Below the pieces are notes generated by a model. That model searched no databases, had not been told where the DNA came from, and saw nothing but the letters and a program-made list of their open reading frames with translations. Below are positions 9,098-18,564 of a stretch of 64,000 bases of DNA, piece after piece (the stretch's first letter is position 1; each line of letters starts with the position of its first letter). Location: assembly GCF_001689125.2 (NCBI RefSeq), contig NZ_CP015405.2, positions 4,924,501-4,988,500 of the forward strand, given 5' to 3'. The stretch comes from Blautia pseudococcoides (GTDB lineage: Bacteria > Bacillota > Clostridia > Lachnospirales > Lachnospiraceae). A program made the position numbers and the translations under genes.

Positions 9098-10789
9098 ATG
9101 AGGAAGAGATTAAAAGACAGTTTATGGCTTCAGCTTATCGCGTTCACTGCCCTTATCATGTTCCTCCTGCTGGCAGCCTACACGGTTACAGACAGCTATT
9201 CCAGCAGAATGCTCAGGGACCGGACCATTGATCTGAACGAAAAGATTCTGCTGCAGGTAGAAGGAAAGATGGAGGATTTCCATGACACACTGAACCATGT
9301 AGCTACCGCCATGGCCTATTCTCCCACAACATATGATTATTTTACCATGGACCCTGTGTCCAGAGTTATGGCGTCAGAGGATTTGTCGGAGATTTTTTCC
9401 AATACGGTTCTGCTGGAGAGTGACATAGCCGGGATCTATCTCTATGACACCTCTCTGAACCAGATCGCAGCTATGGGAAAGGCGGCAAATAACCCGGATT
9501 TTGTAACACTTTTGAAGAAGAAGATGGAATTTGGAGATATATTTTATCTGAATCAGGCCGGGGTGCCTTTTTACACGGTATATTTCCCGGTCTATGATCT
9601 GAATAACCGGAAGTACGGCATTCAGATTGGCATGTGTGTGATGATGATGCGGACAGATAACCTGTCAGGGCTTCTGGAGGATTCCCAGACCACGGAGAAT
9701 ACACAGGTATATCTGCTTGACGGCAATGATCAGATAATAGCATCCAGAGGAAATGACGGGCTGGAAGAGCTGGACAGAAGTATGATGAGGAGCACGGACG
9801 GCTATTATGTGAAAGTGCGCAGTGTGCGCATGGACGGATGGAAAGTAGTCAGCCGTATACCGGAAAGTGAAATGAGCAGCAGCACCGAGAACGGCAAAAA
9901 ATTTGTGACCACAGCGTATGTGCTGGCATTTGCCCTCCTGATACTGCTGGTATGGTTCTGTTATAAACGTTTTGTAGGGCCTCTGCACCGGGTGGACCTG
10001 TTTATCCAGGGGATTGTGTACAGGCCTGAGGAGAGAATGGAGATAGGAAGGGAGGATGAGATCGGTACAGTGGTGCACAGTCTGAATCATATGCTGGACA
10101 AACAGCAGAAGATGAACCAGGAAATCCAGGAATCCCAGAAAAAAATGTATGAGGCGGAAATCGCCAAGAAACAACTTCAGGTTTTAGCCTACCGAAATCA
10201 GATCAATCCTCATTTTCTGTATAATACCTTTGAGTGCATCTGTTCCATGGCACTTTACTATGAGGTGGAGGACATTGCGGAAATCACTATGGCGCTGTCA
10301 AAGGTATTCCGCTTTGCCGTAAAAGGGGATAACATTGTCAGTGTGGAGGAGGAAGTCAGCTATATCAGGGAATATGCCAAGATCATAGATTACCGCTTCA
10401 TGGGAAAAATAGATGTGGACATTAAGATGGATGAGGCAGTGAAAGAGAAGCGGGTGATCAAGCTCATGCTTCAGCCTCTGGTGGAAAATGCCGTATTCCA
10501 CGGTCTGGAACAGAAAATGGAGGACGGGGAAGTAAACGTATCCATACATATGGAGGGGGAGCGCCATATGAGGTTTGTGGTGGAGGACAACGGCTGTGGG
10601 ATTGAACCGGCAAAACTGGTATGGATGCGGGACAATCTGGATAGCAGGCCAACCGGACAGAAGGGGATCGGAGTGGCGAATATATACCAGAGACTAAAGT
10701 TATTTTACGGGGATGACGTGGTATTTCGGATAGAGAGCAGATTGGGAGTGGGGACAAAAATCACAATTATAATACCGGATGAGGTATAA
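9098..10789 (+). CDS. YesM-family sensor histidine kinase
   Basis: This 563-residue membrane kinase has an N-terminal helix (about 10-32), an extracellular Cache-like sensor region, a second helix (about 270-292), a HAMP-like linker, and a His_kinase domain with H372 in QINPHFLYNTFECI. The N-box (LMLQPLVENAVFHGL) and the G box (VEDNGCGI) are intact. It would sense a carbohydrate-linked signal, possibly with the adjacent lipoprotein, and phosphorylate the next-encoded regulator. The ATG at 9098 has GGGAGAGG upstream. The partner regulator is frameshifted in this sequence, so the pathway may be interrupted. Confidence 0.9.
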   Translation: MRKRLKDSLWLQLIAFTALIMFLLLAAYTVTDSYSSRMLRDRTIDLNEKILLQVEGKMEDFHDTLNHVATAMAYSPTTYDYFTMDPVSRVMASEDLSEIFSNTVLLESDIAGIYLYDTSLNQIAAMGKAANNPDFVTLLKKKMEFGDIFYLNQAGVPFYTVYFPVYDLNNRKYGIQIGMCVMMMRTDNLSGLLEDSQTTENTQVYLLDGNDQIIASRGNDGLEELDRSMMRSTDGYYVKVRSVRMDGWKVVSRIPESEMSSSTENGKKFVTTAYVLAFALLILLVWFCYKRFVGPLHRVDLFIQGIVYRPEERMEIGREDEIGTVVHSLNHMLDKQQKMNQEIQESQKKMYEAEIAKKQLQVLAYRNQINPHFLYNTFECICSMALYYEVEDIAEITMALSKVFRFAVKGDNIVSVEEEVSYIREYAKIIDYRFMGKIDVDIKMDEAVKEKRVIKLMLQPLVENAVFHGLEQKMEDGEVNVSIHMEGERHMRFVVEDNGCGIEPAKLVWMRDNLDSRPTGQKGIGVANIYQRLKLFYGDDVVFRIESRLGVGTKITIIIPDEV

Positions 10790-10805
10790 GAAAGGGGCGG
10801 TGAAA

Positions 10806-11539
10806 ATGTACAGGATTTATCTGGCAGATGATGAAACATGGGTGGTGATCGGTTTAAAAAAGCAGATTGAAAAATCAGGACTGCCGTTTCAGGTGATCGG
10901 GGAAGCAAACAATGGGGTGGCTGCCATGGAGGAGATTTTGGAGAAAAAGCCTGATGTCCTGATTTCCGATATCCGTATGCCAGGCCTGAACGGTCTGCAG
11001 CTTTTGGAGAAACTCAGAGAGAAAGGGTTGGATGTGAAAGTGATCTTTATCAGCGGGTACGCAGAATTTGAGTATGCCCAGTCCGCGATCCGGATGGGGA
11101 CATTTGACTATCTGCTGAAACCAGTGGAGCAGGAGAAGCTGGACCAGGTTCTGGAAAGACTGCTGGGAGCATTCAGAAGCGGGCGGGGGGGGGGGAGGAA
11201 GTATCTGCGGCGGAACCCATAAACTCTTCCATGATGGACAAGATCATCCGGGAGATACAGGAGAGATACACAGAAAATATCACCCTCTCCGGCCTGGCGG
11301 AGGCTTACGGGATCAGCACCGGTTATCTGAGCAGCCAGTTAAAGGCAGAGCTGGGACTCTCCTTCTCAGAGTATATTACCTCAAAACGAATCCAGAAAGC
11401 AAAGGAGCTGCTTGCGGATGAGAGCCTTTCCGTGGAATCCATTGCAGAGCAGACAGGTTATAACGACTATTTTTATTTTATAAAGGTTTTCAAGAAAAAC
11501 ACAGGGATCTCCCCCAGTAAATATAGGAAGAATCTGTAG
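10806..11539 (+). pseudogene. YesN-type response regulator, split by a frameshift in an 11-G tract
   Basis: The first reading frame (10806-11222) encodes a receiver domain with acidic pocket LADDE and phosphoacceptor D55 (LISDIRMPG). It ends in an out-of-frame tail, GGRKYLRRNP. The second frame encodes, without interruption, EEVSAAEPINSSMMDK and then an AraC-type DNA-binding domain (YGISTGYLSSQLKAELGLSF ... KNTGISPSKYRK). The frames meet in a run of 11 G (11185-11195). One more G, or two fewer, would restore a single protein of about 245 residues in the order receiver-HTH. This is either a sequencing or assembly slip, a true mutation, or slippage-driven variation. The ATG at 10806 has AGGGG upstream. 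Confidence 0.85.
11185..11195 (+). repeat. Homopolymer tract of 11 G inside the response regulator gene
   Basis: Eleven consecutive G are read directly. The frame changes exactly here; 12 or 9 G would put the receiver and DNA-binding halves in one frame. Confidence 0.95.
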
Positions 11540-11787
11540 GAATGTAACAGTTTAGAAAACCGCTTCCCGATAGCCGGATGCCTGCTGCCGCCACACATTT
11601 ATACGGTCAGCGCAGTGCAGACCTGTCTGAACGATTATACATCATTGAACAAAAGCTGGTAAAGTTTTTACCTGGAATCAAAAAAAGTACCAAAATAAAA
11701 AAATAATTACATGTGCATTTTGTGATTCTCCCTTTATAATATAGATAAATCCATTGGTGAATATGACAAAGCAGTGATTTGTAAGAT
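11540..11787. other. Non-coding stretch before the lacI gene
   Basis: No gene is supported here. The stretch is AT-rich towards its right end and holds a possible promoter (TGTGCA, 17 bp, TATAAT with the -10 at 11735-11740). The lacI-proximal promoter and operator follow at 11788. Confidence 0.4.
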
Positions 11788-11816
11788 TTGTCTTGTAGAA
11801 AGCGGTTTCATATATT
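11788..11816 (+). promoter_or_regulatory. lacI promoter with embedded LacI-type operator or cre
   Basis: TTGTCT (11788-11793), a 17-bp spacer and TATATT (11811-11816) form a plausible sigma-A promoter. The spacer contains AGAAAGCGGTTTCA (11797-11810), which shares the AAA-N4-TTTCA layout of the other operators in this region and suggests autoregulation. It is also one mismatch from a CcpA cre consensus, so carbon catabolite control is an alternative. Confidence 0.55.
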
Positions 11817-11864
11817 ATACTGGAAGTATTACAATCTATACATTATATATGAACAGGTGAGACA

Positions 11865-12902
11865 ATGGGAAAAGAGAGAGTTAGTATTTATCATATCGCA
11901 AAGGAAGCAGGCGTATCCCCGGCAACCGTTTCCAGGGTCCTGACAGGCAATGCCAATGTCAGCACAGAGAAGCGGATCAAGGTGGAGGCTCTGATCAGGA
12001 AATATGATTTCCGGCCAAATGCCATGGCGCGCAGTCTGAGCAGCACAAAGACAAAGCTCATCGGTTTCCTGATCCCGGATATCAGAAATCCTTTTTATGC
12101 AACACTTGCCGTGGCCTGTGAGAGGGCTGCCAATGAAAGAGGCTACAGCCTGATGCTCAGCAATTATCTGAATGATATGGAGCTTCAGGAACAGAACCTG
12201 CAGAAGATGATCGAGATGCGGGTGGATGCCCTGATCATGATCGGCGGCAAAGTGGACGAGATGGTTTCAGACGAGGAGTATGTGGAGAAGATCAACCAGA
12301 TCACAGATACGATCCCCGTGGTCATCACAGGCAAACTGGACGGCAGTGACTGCTACCAGGTTAATATAGATCAGAAAAAGGCCATGGAGGATGCCATGGA
12401 GCATCTCATTGGGTACGGCCACCAAAAGATTGCGCTTATTGGGGGCAGGAGAGATGTGAATTCCACTTATACAAAGCGGGTCACTTACCGAAGCAGTCTG
12501 AGAAAACATGGGATCGCATTTTCGGCAGATGACATTGTGGAGACACCGGAGTATTCCGTGGAGTGCGGGCTTCAGGTGATGGACAGGATTTTCGACAGCG
12601 GACAAGAACTTCCCACAGCGGTCATTGCCATCAATGATTTTATGGCAATGGGCATTATGCAGTCTATCCGCCGCCACGGACTTTTTATACCGGAAGACAT
12701 CTCCATTTTAAGCTTTGATGATACATTTATCGCGGAATCTGAGACACCATGCCTGACAAGTGTGGGATATAATTATGACAGATTCGCCAATACTCTGGTA
12801 GAGACAGCTATCATGGCGATCGAGGGGAAAGATCCGTCCAAAATGCAGCTCATACCCCCTAAACTGGTGATCCGTGAGTCCACGGCAAAGTATAACGGAT
12901 AA
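11865..12902 (+). CDS. LacI-family transcriptional regulator
   Basis: This 345-residue regulator has an N-terminal LacI HTH with hinge (IYHIAKEAGVSPATVSRVL, then FRPNAMARSL) and a periplasmic-binding-like effector domain (about 60-340; GFLIPDIRNPFYATL, INDFMAMGIM). Proteins of this family usually repress sugar genes until an intracellular sugar binds. Four sites of the form (T)RAAA-N4-TTTCA occur at 11797, 12954, 13103 and 23818, in front of this gene, the transporter operon and the GH43-GH51-GH43 operon. It is therefore the natural candidate repressor of both operons. That assignment is inference from proximity and motif symmetry. Confidence 0.9.
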   Translation: MGKERVSIYHIAKEAGVSPATVSRVLTGNANVSTEKRIKVEALIRKYDFRPNAMARSLSSTKTKLIGFLIPDIRNPFYATLAVACERAANERGYSLMLSNYLNDMELQEQNLQKMIEMRVDALIMIGGKVDEMVSDEEYVEKINQITDTIPVVITGKLDGSDCYQVNIDQKKAMEDAMEHLIGYGHQKIALIGGRRDVNSTYTKRVTYRSSLRKHGIAFSADDIVETPEYSVECGLQVMDRIFDSGQELPTAVIAINDFMAMGIMQSIRRHGLFIPEDISILSFDDTFIAESETPCLTSVGYNYDRFANTLVETAIMAIEGKDPSKMQLIPPKLVIRESTAKYNG

Positions 12903-12950
12903 GAGAAAACGTAAATAATCTTAAAACATAGAAAAGGTAAATCATACCCA

Positions 12951-12970
12951 TATTGAAACGGGTTTCAATA
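12951..12970. promoter_or_regulatory. Palindromic LacI-type operator upstream of the transporter operon
   Basis: TATTGAAACGGGTTTCAATA has perfect 9-bp arms around two central bases, and contains TGAAA-N4-TTTCA. It is flanked by an outer ATACCCAT/ATGGGTAT repeat, so the region could also fold in RNA. Confidence 0.7.
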
Positions 12971-13102
12971 GAAGGGGCATGGGTATCGTGGAAATACATA
13001 AAAACATCTGCAGTTAAAGGGCAGTTGTAATAAAATAGAACAAGAACAGGAGGAAATGTACGTGTGTTTAACCTAGGAGAATGAGTGGAAGCAGGCAATT
13101 GT

Positions 13103-13116
13103 TAAAACCGATTTCA
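13103..13116. promoter_or_regulatory. Second LacI-type operator, close to the permease start
   Basis: TAAAACCGATTTCA differs by one base from the operator at 23818. It lies 20 bp before the GTG start of the first permease, so two operators flank the presumed promoter and could support looping. Confidence 0.6.
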
Positions 13117-13135
13117 AAAAGAGGAGGAGAATGAT

Positions 13136-14098
13136 GTGAAAGCAAGGAAAAATAAAACAGGAACAGCGGTCATGGCAGGTGCCAAAAAGCCATTCTGGAA
13201 AAAAGTAAAGGACAACCGGACATTGCTGCTGATGTGTCTTCCTGCCGTGGTGTTTTTTGTAGTCTTTAATTACTGCCCCCTGCCGGGTGTGTACATAGCG
13301 TTTACGAACTATAATTTCCGGGAAGGAATTTTCGGCAGTCCGTTTGTGGGGCTGAAGAACTTTGAATTCCTGATTCAATCCGGTGAACTTTGGAAGTTGA
13401 CCAGAAATACCCTGCTTTATAATGTGGTCTTTATTGTTCTGGGCAATGTGGTGCAGATCACACTTGCCGTTATGCTGAACGAAGTGCGTAACAAATATTT
13501 TAAAAAGGTATCCCAGACCATTATGTTCCTGCCGTATTTCATCTCTGTGGTATTGATCGGAGCCATCGCATTTAATATCCTGAATTACGATACAGGTGCG
13601 TTAAATACACTGCTGCGTGAAACAGGCGGAGACCCTGTCAAGATTTACAGTATGGCAGGTATATGGCCGTTTATCATTATCTTCTGTCAGATGTGGCAGC
13701 AGACAGGATACGGTTCGGTTGTTTATTTTGCAGCGATCTGCGGCATTGATTCCGGTATGATGGAGGCCGCGGAAGTGGACGGAGCAACGAGCTGGCAGAG
13801 AATCCGCTACATCATCCTTCCAAGCCTGAAACCTACATTTATTATTCTTCTGCTCTTTGCTTTAGGCGGCATTATGAAGGGTAACTTCGGTTTATTCTGG
13901 AACATGGTAGGCAATAACTCCCAGCTCTTCCAGACAACAGATATTATTGAGACGTTTGTATACAGGACCATGACAACGCAGAACAACTTCTCTACATCGT
14001 CTGCAGTGGGGCTGTACCAGTCCATCTTTGGATTTGCCCTTGTTATGTTTAGTAACTGGCTGGTAAAACGGATCGATCCGGATTACGCATTATTCTAG
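13136..14098 (+). CDS. ABC sugar transporter permease, LplB type
   Basis: The 320-residue inner-membrane permease has a cytoplasmic N-terminus and about six helices, with the first at about 35-57. The EAA loop is recognisable (MEAAEVDGATSWQRIRYIILPSLKP), the site that docks the ATPase. Sequence style (VFNYCPLPGVYIAFTNYNFREGIF) is that of LplB-type importers of plant oligosaccharides, which commonly borrow a shared MsmX-like ATPase; no ATPase gene is present here. The GTG at 13136 has GAGGAGGAG just upstream. It forms an operon with the second permease and the binding protein. Confidence 0.9.
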   Translation: MKARKNKTGTAVMAGAKKPFWKKVKDNRTLLLMCLPAVVFFVVFNYCPLPGVYIAFTNYNFREGIFGSPFVGLKNFEFLIQSGELWKLTRNTLLYNVVFIVLGNVVQITLAVMLNEVRNKYFKKVSQTIMFLPYFISVVLIGAIAFNILNYDTGALNTLLRETGGDPVKIYSMAGIWPFIIIFCQMWQQTGYGSVVYFAAICGIDSGMMEAAEVDGATSWQRIRYIILPSLKPTFIILLLFALGGIMKGNFGLFWNMVGNNSQLFQTTDIIETFVYRTMTTQNNFSTSSAVGLYQSIFGFALVMFSNWLVKRIDPDYALF

Positions 14099-14110
14099 GA
14101 GGTGAATAAA

Positions 14111-15019
14111 GTGCAGAATCAAAATAAGACAAAGATAAAACAGGACGCCAGTACCTGGATCGTAAAAATGATCTCTTATCTGGTGATCACAGCTTTTGCG
14201 CTGATCTGTCTGCTGCCGTTTATTCTTATCATATCGGCTTCATTCAGTACAGAGAGCGTGATCATGAAGGAAGGGTTCGGCCTGCTTCCGAAAGAATTCA
14301 CATTGGATGCATATACCTGGGTGTTCCGTTTCCCGAAAATGATACTGGGCTCTTACGCAGTCACGATTCTTCTTACGGTCTGCGGAACCCTTGTAGGACT
14401 GTTCGTCATTGCCATGACCGGCTATGCCCTGCAGAGAAAGGATTTTCCCTTCAGGAATGTAATATCCTTTTTCATATACTTTACAACCCTGTTTTCCGCA
14501 GGTATGGCGCCCACTTTCATCTGGGTATCCAGATATCTGCAGTTAAAAGGTACATACTTTGCCGTGTTCTTCCAATTGCTTATGACACCGTGGCTGATCA
14601 TTCTGATGAAGAACTTTGCAAAATCCGTGCCCTTTGAGATCACCGAGTCCGGTAAAATTGACGGGGCCGGAGACTTCAGGATTTTTATTTCCCTTGTTCT
14701 GCCCATGCTGAAACCGGCACTGGCAACTGTGGGCCTGTTTCTGGCTCTGGGCTACTGGAACGAATGGTACCTCTCATCCCTGTATCTGGGTTCAGAGGTG
14801 GATTATAAACCGCTGCAGTATTATCTGTACAACATTATAAACCAGGCGGCTGCGCTTAAGAATTCAATGGCCGGTGCTGCTGTGACGGTTGCAGACCTTC
14901 CGTCCAATACACTGAAGATGGCCACAGCAGTTGTGGCAACCGGACCGATCGTATTTTTGTATCCTTTTGTACAGAAGTATTTTATCTCCGGTATCACCGT
15001 GGGAGCGGTAAAAGGCTAA
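14111..15019 (+). CDS. ABC sugar transporter permease, YtcP type
   Basis: The second permease of the importer has 302 residues and six predicted helices. Its EAA-type loop reads TESGKIDGAGDFRIFISLVL, and it has the typical C-terminus YPFVQKYFISGITVGAVKG. The GTG at 14111 is chosen because AGGAGG lies 8 nt upstream; the in-frame GTG at 14102 overlaps that site. It starts 12 nt after the first permease and is followed by the lipoprotein, giving the usual LplB-YtcP-binding protein order. Confidence 0.9.
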   Translation: MQNQNKTKIKQDASTWIVKMISYLVITAFALICLLPFILIISASFSTESVIMKEGFGLLPKEFTLDAYTWVFRFPKMILGSYAVTILLTVCGTLVGLFVIAMTGYALQRKDFPFRNVISFFIYFTTLFSAGMAPTFIWVSRYLQLKGTYFAVFFQLLMTPWLIILMKNFAKSVPFEITESGKIDGAGDFRIFISLVLPMLKPALATVGLFLALGYWNEWYLSSLYLGSEVDYKPLQYYLYNIINQAAALKNSMAGAAVTVADLPSNTLKMATAVVATGPIVFLYPFVQKYFISGITVGAVKG

Positions 15020-15101
15020 TGATTTTTGTAACTGCTGACTGATATGAATTACCCTGTAAGGGATTTATATGAATAAAAAATATAAGAAGTGGAGGATCAA
15101 A

Positions 15102-16688
15102 ATGAAAAAGAATACCACAGTAAAACGTACTCTGGCTCTGACCATGGCTGTATTAATGGGAGCAAGCCTGGCAGGCTGCGGAAGCAAAGGCGGTGACGGA
15201 GGTTCCAAAGTGAAAGAGGACGGAACTATTGACACATCCAGCCATGAAGTCATCAATATGCTGGTTCTGGGAAACAAACCTTCCAACGGCAGATTAGATG
15301 AGATGCTGAAAGAGTTAAACAAAGTCCTGACTGAAAAAGTAAATGCAGAGCTGGAACTCACTTATGTTGAGTGGGCTGACTGGCAGACACAGTATAATAC
15401 ACAGCTTTTAAGCGGTGACGCATCCCTTGACATTATCACAACCGCTACAGACTGGCTGTACGGATGGGAAAATGCGCAGAAAGGTGCATTCCTGCCCCTG
15501 ACAGAAGATATGCTGAAGACATACGCACCGAAGACCTGGGAACAGGTTGACGCTGACGGCAACTGGGATATCTGCAAATTGAACGATGAGATCATGTTCA
15601 TCCCTGAGGATAAATACACCCAGTATACAAACCATGGAATGATGTACCGCGGAGACTGGGCAAAAGAGGCAGGCATCACGGACGGAACCATCACAAAATT
15701 TGACGAACTGACAACGTATTTCAAATATGTAAAAGACAACAAGCCGGATGTTGTTCCGTGGGATGCAGGAAAGAATAACCTGGGAAGCCTTCTGGAGCCA
15801 TATATTTTATCTAATACAAATTACCGTCCGCTTATCGGATGTAATGCAGGTAATTATGAATTCTGGTTTACCTCCAAAGAAGATCCCTATACCGTTTCTT
15901 CTCCGTTCATGGAGGACGATGCGATCTATGAAGCGGCAGATATCATGAAAGAATGGAATGAGATCGGCGTATGGCGTGAGGATGCCCTGAACTATGACGG
16001 CGATACCAGAGTGGAAATGTATGCAGGTACCTGCGCGGCAGACCAGCACCACAGCCAGACTTACTATTCACAGGTAAAACCCAACATGGATGTAAAACAG
16101 CCGGGTTCTGATGTGAAAATGTATTACTGGGGACAGGAAAACAACAATGTGGCAAAACCCATCAAGACTCACGGTGCCGCAGCGATCAGTGCCAATTCCA
16201 AACACCCTGAGAGAGCCCTTATGGTGTATGATCTACTCCGCAATGATGAAGAATGCTACCGTTACATCAACTATGGTGTTGAGGGAACAGACTACATTGT
16301 GACAGAGGACGGCAAGCTGGATTATCCGGAAGGATGGGATGAGGCAACTGACAAAGTGGATGCCAACTTCTGGTGCGGCCGTAACGACGACCTGGAACTG
16401 CAGAATGTAAGCTGGTGGGAAGGCACCCAGGATATGATAGATAATTATGATAAGATTGCGTATGATTATGAATTTGAAAACCTGATCATTGACAAAAATG
16501 CGATCGAGACACAGCAGGCAGCCATTGCCAACGTGTTATCTGAGTATCTGCCACAGCTTGGTTATGGAAAATATGAAGATCCTCACAAGGCAATTGACGA
16601 AATGAGGGAAAAACTCAAAGCAGCCGGCTATGAAGAAGTAAAAGCATCTATTCAGAAAGATATTGATGCATTCAGAGGCGAAAAGTGA
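15102..16688 (+). CDS. Sugar-binding lipoprotein of the LplB/YtcP importer
   Basis: This 528-residue substrate-binding protein has a lipoprotein signal ending LAGCGSKGG (Cys about residue 26) and a large two-lobe body rich in aromatic residues (WADWQTQYNTQLL, WCGRNDDLELQNVSWWEG), typical of oligosaccharide binders. It captures the substrate outside the cell for the two permeases upstream. ATG 15102 has GGAGG 6 nt upstream. The next gene is a cytoplasmic beta-galactosidase, which suggests galacto-oligosaccharides or arabinogalactan fragments as cargo; the exact ligand is inferred from context. Confidence 0.9.
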   Translation: MKKNTTVKRTLALTMAVLMGASLAGCGSKGGDGGSKVKEDGTIDTSSHEVINMLVLGNKPSNGRLDEMLKELNKVLTEKVNAELELTYVEWADWQTQYNTQLLSGDASLDIITTATDWLYGWENAQKGAFLPLTEDMLKTYAPKTWEQVDADGNWDICKLNDEIMFIPEDKYTQYTNHGMMYRGDWAKEAGITDGTITKFDELTTYFKYVKDNKPDVVPWDAGKNNLGSLLEPYILSNTNYRPLIGCNAGNYEFWFTSKEDPYTVSSPFMEDDAIYEAADIMKEWNEIGVWREDALNYDGDTRVEMYAGTCAADQHHSQTYYSQVKPNMDVKQPGSDVKMYYWGQENNNVAKPIKTHGAAAISANSKHPERALMVYDLLRNDEECYRYINYGVEGTDYIVTEDGKLDYPEGWDEATDKVDANFWCGRNDDLELQNVSWWEGTQDMIDNYDKIAYDYEFENLIIDKNAIETQQAAIANVLSEYLPQLGYGKYEDPHKAIDEMREKLKAAGYEEVKASIQKDIDAFRGEK

Positions 16689-16814
16689 TAAAATCATAAT
16701 TAGGAAAATTTAGTAAAACGCATGGGAATACCAATACTGGCGCAGAGAAAAGTGCCCGGCATTTGGCATTCCCATTTGCCGTATGAACAAATGAAAGTTC
16801 AGAAAGGAGTAACT

Positions 16815-18560
16815 GTGGAAAAATTTGAGATAAAGGAAGATTTTTATCTGGACGGAAAAAAGATCAAAATTATTTCCGGCGGGATGCATTATTTCCGTGT
16901 GGTCCCTGAATATTGGAGGGACAGACTGGAAAAGTTAAAGGCTTTGGGATGTAATACGGTTGAGACCTATATTCCCTGGAACCTTCATGAGAAGGAGAAA
17001 GGCGTGTTTGACTTCAGCGGTATTCTGGATATTGCCCGTTATGTGAAGACGGCCCAGGAGCTGGGACTGCTGGTGATCTTAAGACCGTCTCCCTATATCT
17101 GTGCGGAGTGGGAATTCGGCGGACTTCCCTATTGGCTTCTGAGGGAGGACGGTATGCGCCTTCGGTGCATGTATGAGCCTTATCTGCAGCATGTGAGAGC
17201 ATACTATGAGGAGCTTTTTAAGGTCATTGCGCCTCTGCAGTATACACAGGGCGGTCCGGTCATTATGATGCAGGTGGAGAATGAGTATGGCTACTATGGT
17301 GATGACAGGGAATATCTGGAATACATGAAGGATCTCATGACAGAATGCGGATGTGAGGTTCCGCTTGTAACTTCAGACGGTCCGTGGGGAGATGCCTTTG
17401 ACTGCGGAAAAATAGACGGTGTCCTGCAGACCGGAAATTTTGGCTCCAAGGGAAAAGAACAGTTTGCCATTATGCGTGAGAAGATAGGGGACAAGCCCCT
17501 TATGTGCATGGAGTTCTGGGTGGGCTGGTTTGACAACTGGGGTGTGGAATGCCATCAGACCGGAGATTTGGATGAGCATGTGAAGGATTTGGATGAAATC
17601 CTGTCTGAGGGGCATGTGAATATTTATATGTTTGAGGGCGGTACGAATTTTGGATTTACAAATGGCTCCAACTACTATGATGAGCTGACTCCGGACGTGA
17701 CTTCCTACGATTATGACGCCCTGCTGACTGAGGACGGAAGGATCACACCAAAATATGAAGCGTTCCGCCGGGTTATCAGCAAATATACGGAGATACCGGA
17801 AGTAAGTCTGAGTACGGAGATAAAAAGAAAAGACTACGGAACGCTGAAGACAGCCAGAAAAGCCGGGCTTTTCGGAAACCTGAAAAACATAGCCTTGCCG
17901 GTTGACTGTGTATATCCTCAGTCCATGGAAAAGCTGGGCCAGGGATACGGATACATATTGTATGAAAGCCCGTTGAAATACGAGGGACCTATTGAAAAAA
18001 TCCGTCTGTGGGGCGCCAATGACAGAGCAAATATGTTTGTGGATGAAAAGCCTGTATTGACACTGTATGACAGGGAACTGCTGACAGAGTATACATTTGA
18101 GAATCCGGTCCGGAAGGGGGAGAAGATCTCCATTTTGATGGAAAATATGGGCCGTGTCAACTTCGGGCCGGCTCTTGAGCAGCAGCGCAAAGGAATCGAC
18201 AGAAGCGTGCAGATCAACGGGCACCAACATTATCACTGGACAGAATACTGCCTGCCAATGGAAGATTTAAGCGGTCTCGATTTTGGGGTCCCGATCAAAG
18301 CGGGAGAGCCGGGATTCTATGAATTTACATTTGAGACTGACGAGACAGGGGATACCTTCCTTGACTTTACCGGATGGGGAAAAGGCTGTGTGCTGGTCAA
18401 TGGATTTAATATCGGGCGTTTTTGGGAAATCGGTCCGCAGAAGCGGTTATATATACCGGCCCCGCTGTTGAGAGAAGGGGAAAATACGATCCTTATTTTT
18501 GAGACAGAGGGAAAAACCCCGGGCAGCATCTCACTTTGCGGTGAACCGGACCTTGGATGA
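16815..18560 (+). CDS. GH35 beta-galactosidase
   Basis: The 581-residue enzyme has a GH35 TIM barrel (about 5-325). Residues expected for retaining hydrolysis are E157 (acid/base, QVENEYG) and E233 (nucleophile, CMEFWVGWFDNWG). Beta-sandwich domains follow (about 370-575), ending with the jelly-roll motif GWGKGCVLVNGFNIGRFW. It would remove terminal beta-galactose in the cytoplasm; no signal peptide is present. Start: GTG 16815 with AAAGGAG 5-6 nt upstream. An in-frame ATG at 16722 would add 31 residues that do not resemble the family. It lies directly after the binding protein and before an AraC regulator. Confidence 0.9.
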   Translation: MEKFEIKEDFYLDGKKIKIISGGMHYFRVVPEYWRDRLEKLKALGCNTVETYIPWNLHEKEKGVFDFSGILDIARYVKTAQELGLLVILRPSPYICAEWEFGGLPYWLLREDGMRLRCMYEPYLQHVRAYYEELFKVIAPLQYTQGGPVIMMQVENEYGYYGDDREYLEYMKDLMTECGCEVPLVTSDGPWGDAFDCGKIDGVLQTGNFGSKGKEQFAIMREKIGDKPLMCMEFWVGWFDNWGVECHQTGDLDEHVKDLDEILSEGHVNIYMFEGGTNFGFTNGSNYYDELTPDVTSYDYDALLTEDGRITPKYEAFRRVISKYTEIPEVSLSTEIKRKDYGTLKTARKAGLFGNLKNIALPVDCVYPQSMEKLGQGYGYILYESPLKYEGPIEKIRLWGANDRANMFVDEKPVLTLYDRELLTEYTFENPVRKGEKISILMENMGRVNFGPALEQQRKGIDRSVQINGHQHYHWTEYCLPMEDLSGLDFGVPIKAGEPGFYEFTFETDETGDTFLDFTGWGKGCVLVNGFNIGRFWEIGPQKRLYIPAPLLREGENTILIFETEGKTPGSISLCGEPDLG

Positions 18561-18564
18561 GGCA

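Noticed and set aside
11797..11810. Reading all four operator-like sites as CcpA cre elements
   Set aside because: Only the 11797 site is close to cre. The other three have CCGA or CGGG centres, and they cluster around a dedicated LacI gene.
13081..13134. 17-codon leader peptide before the first permease
   Set aside because: Its ribosome site is only one base from the ATG, and the coding sequence contains the operator. It is better explained as regulatory DNA.
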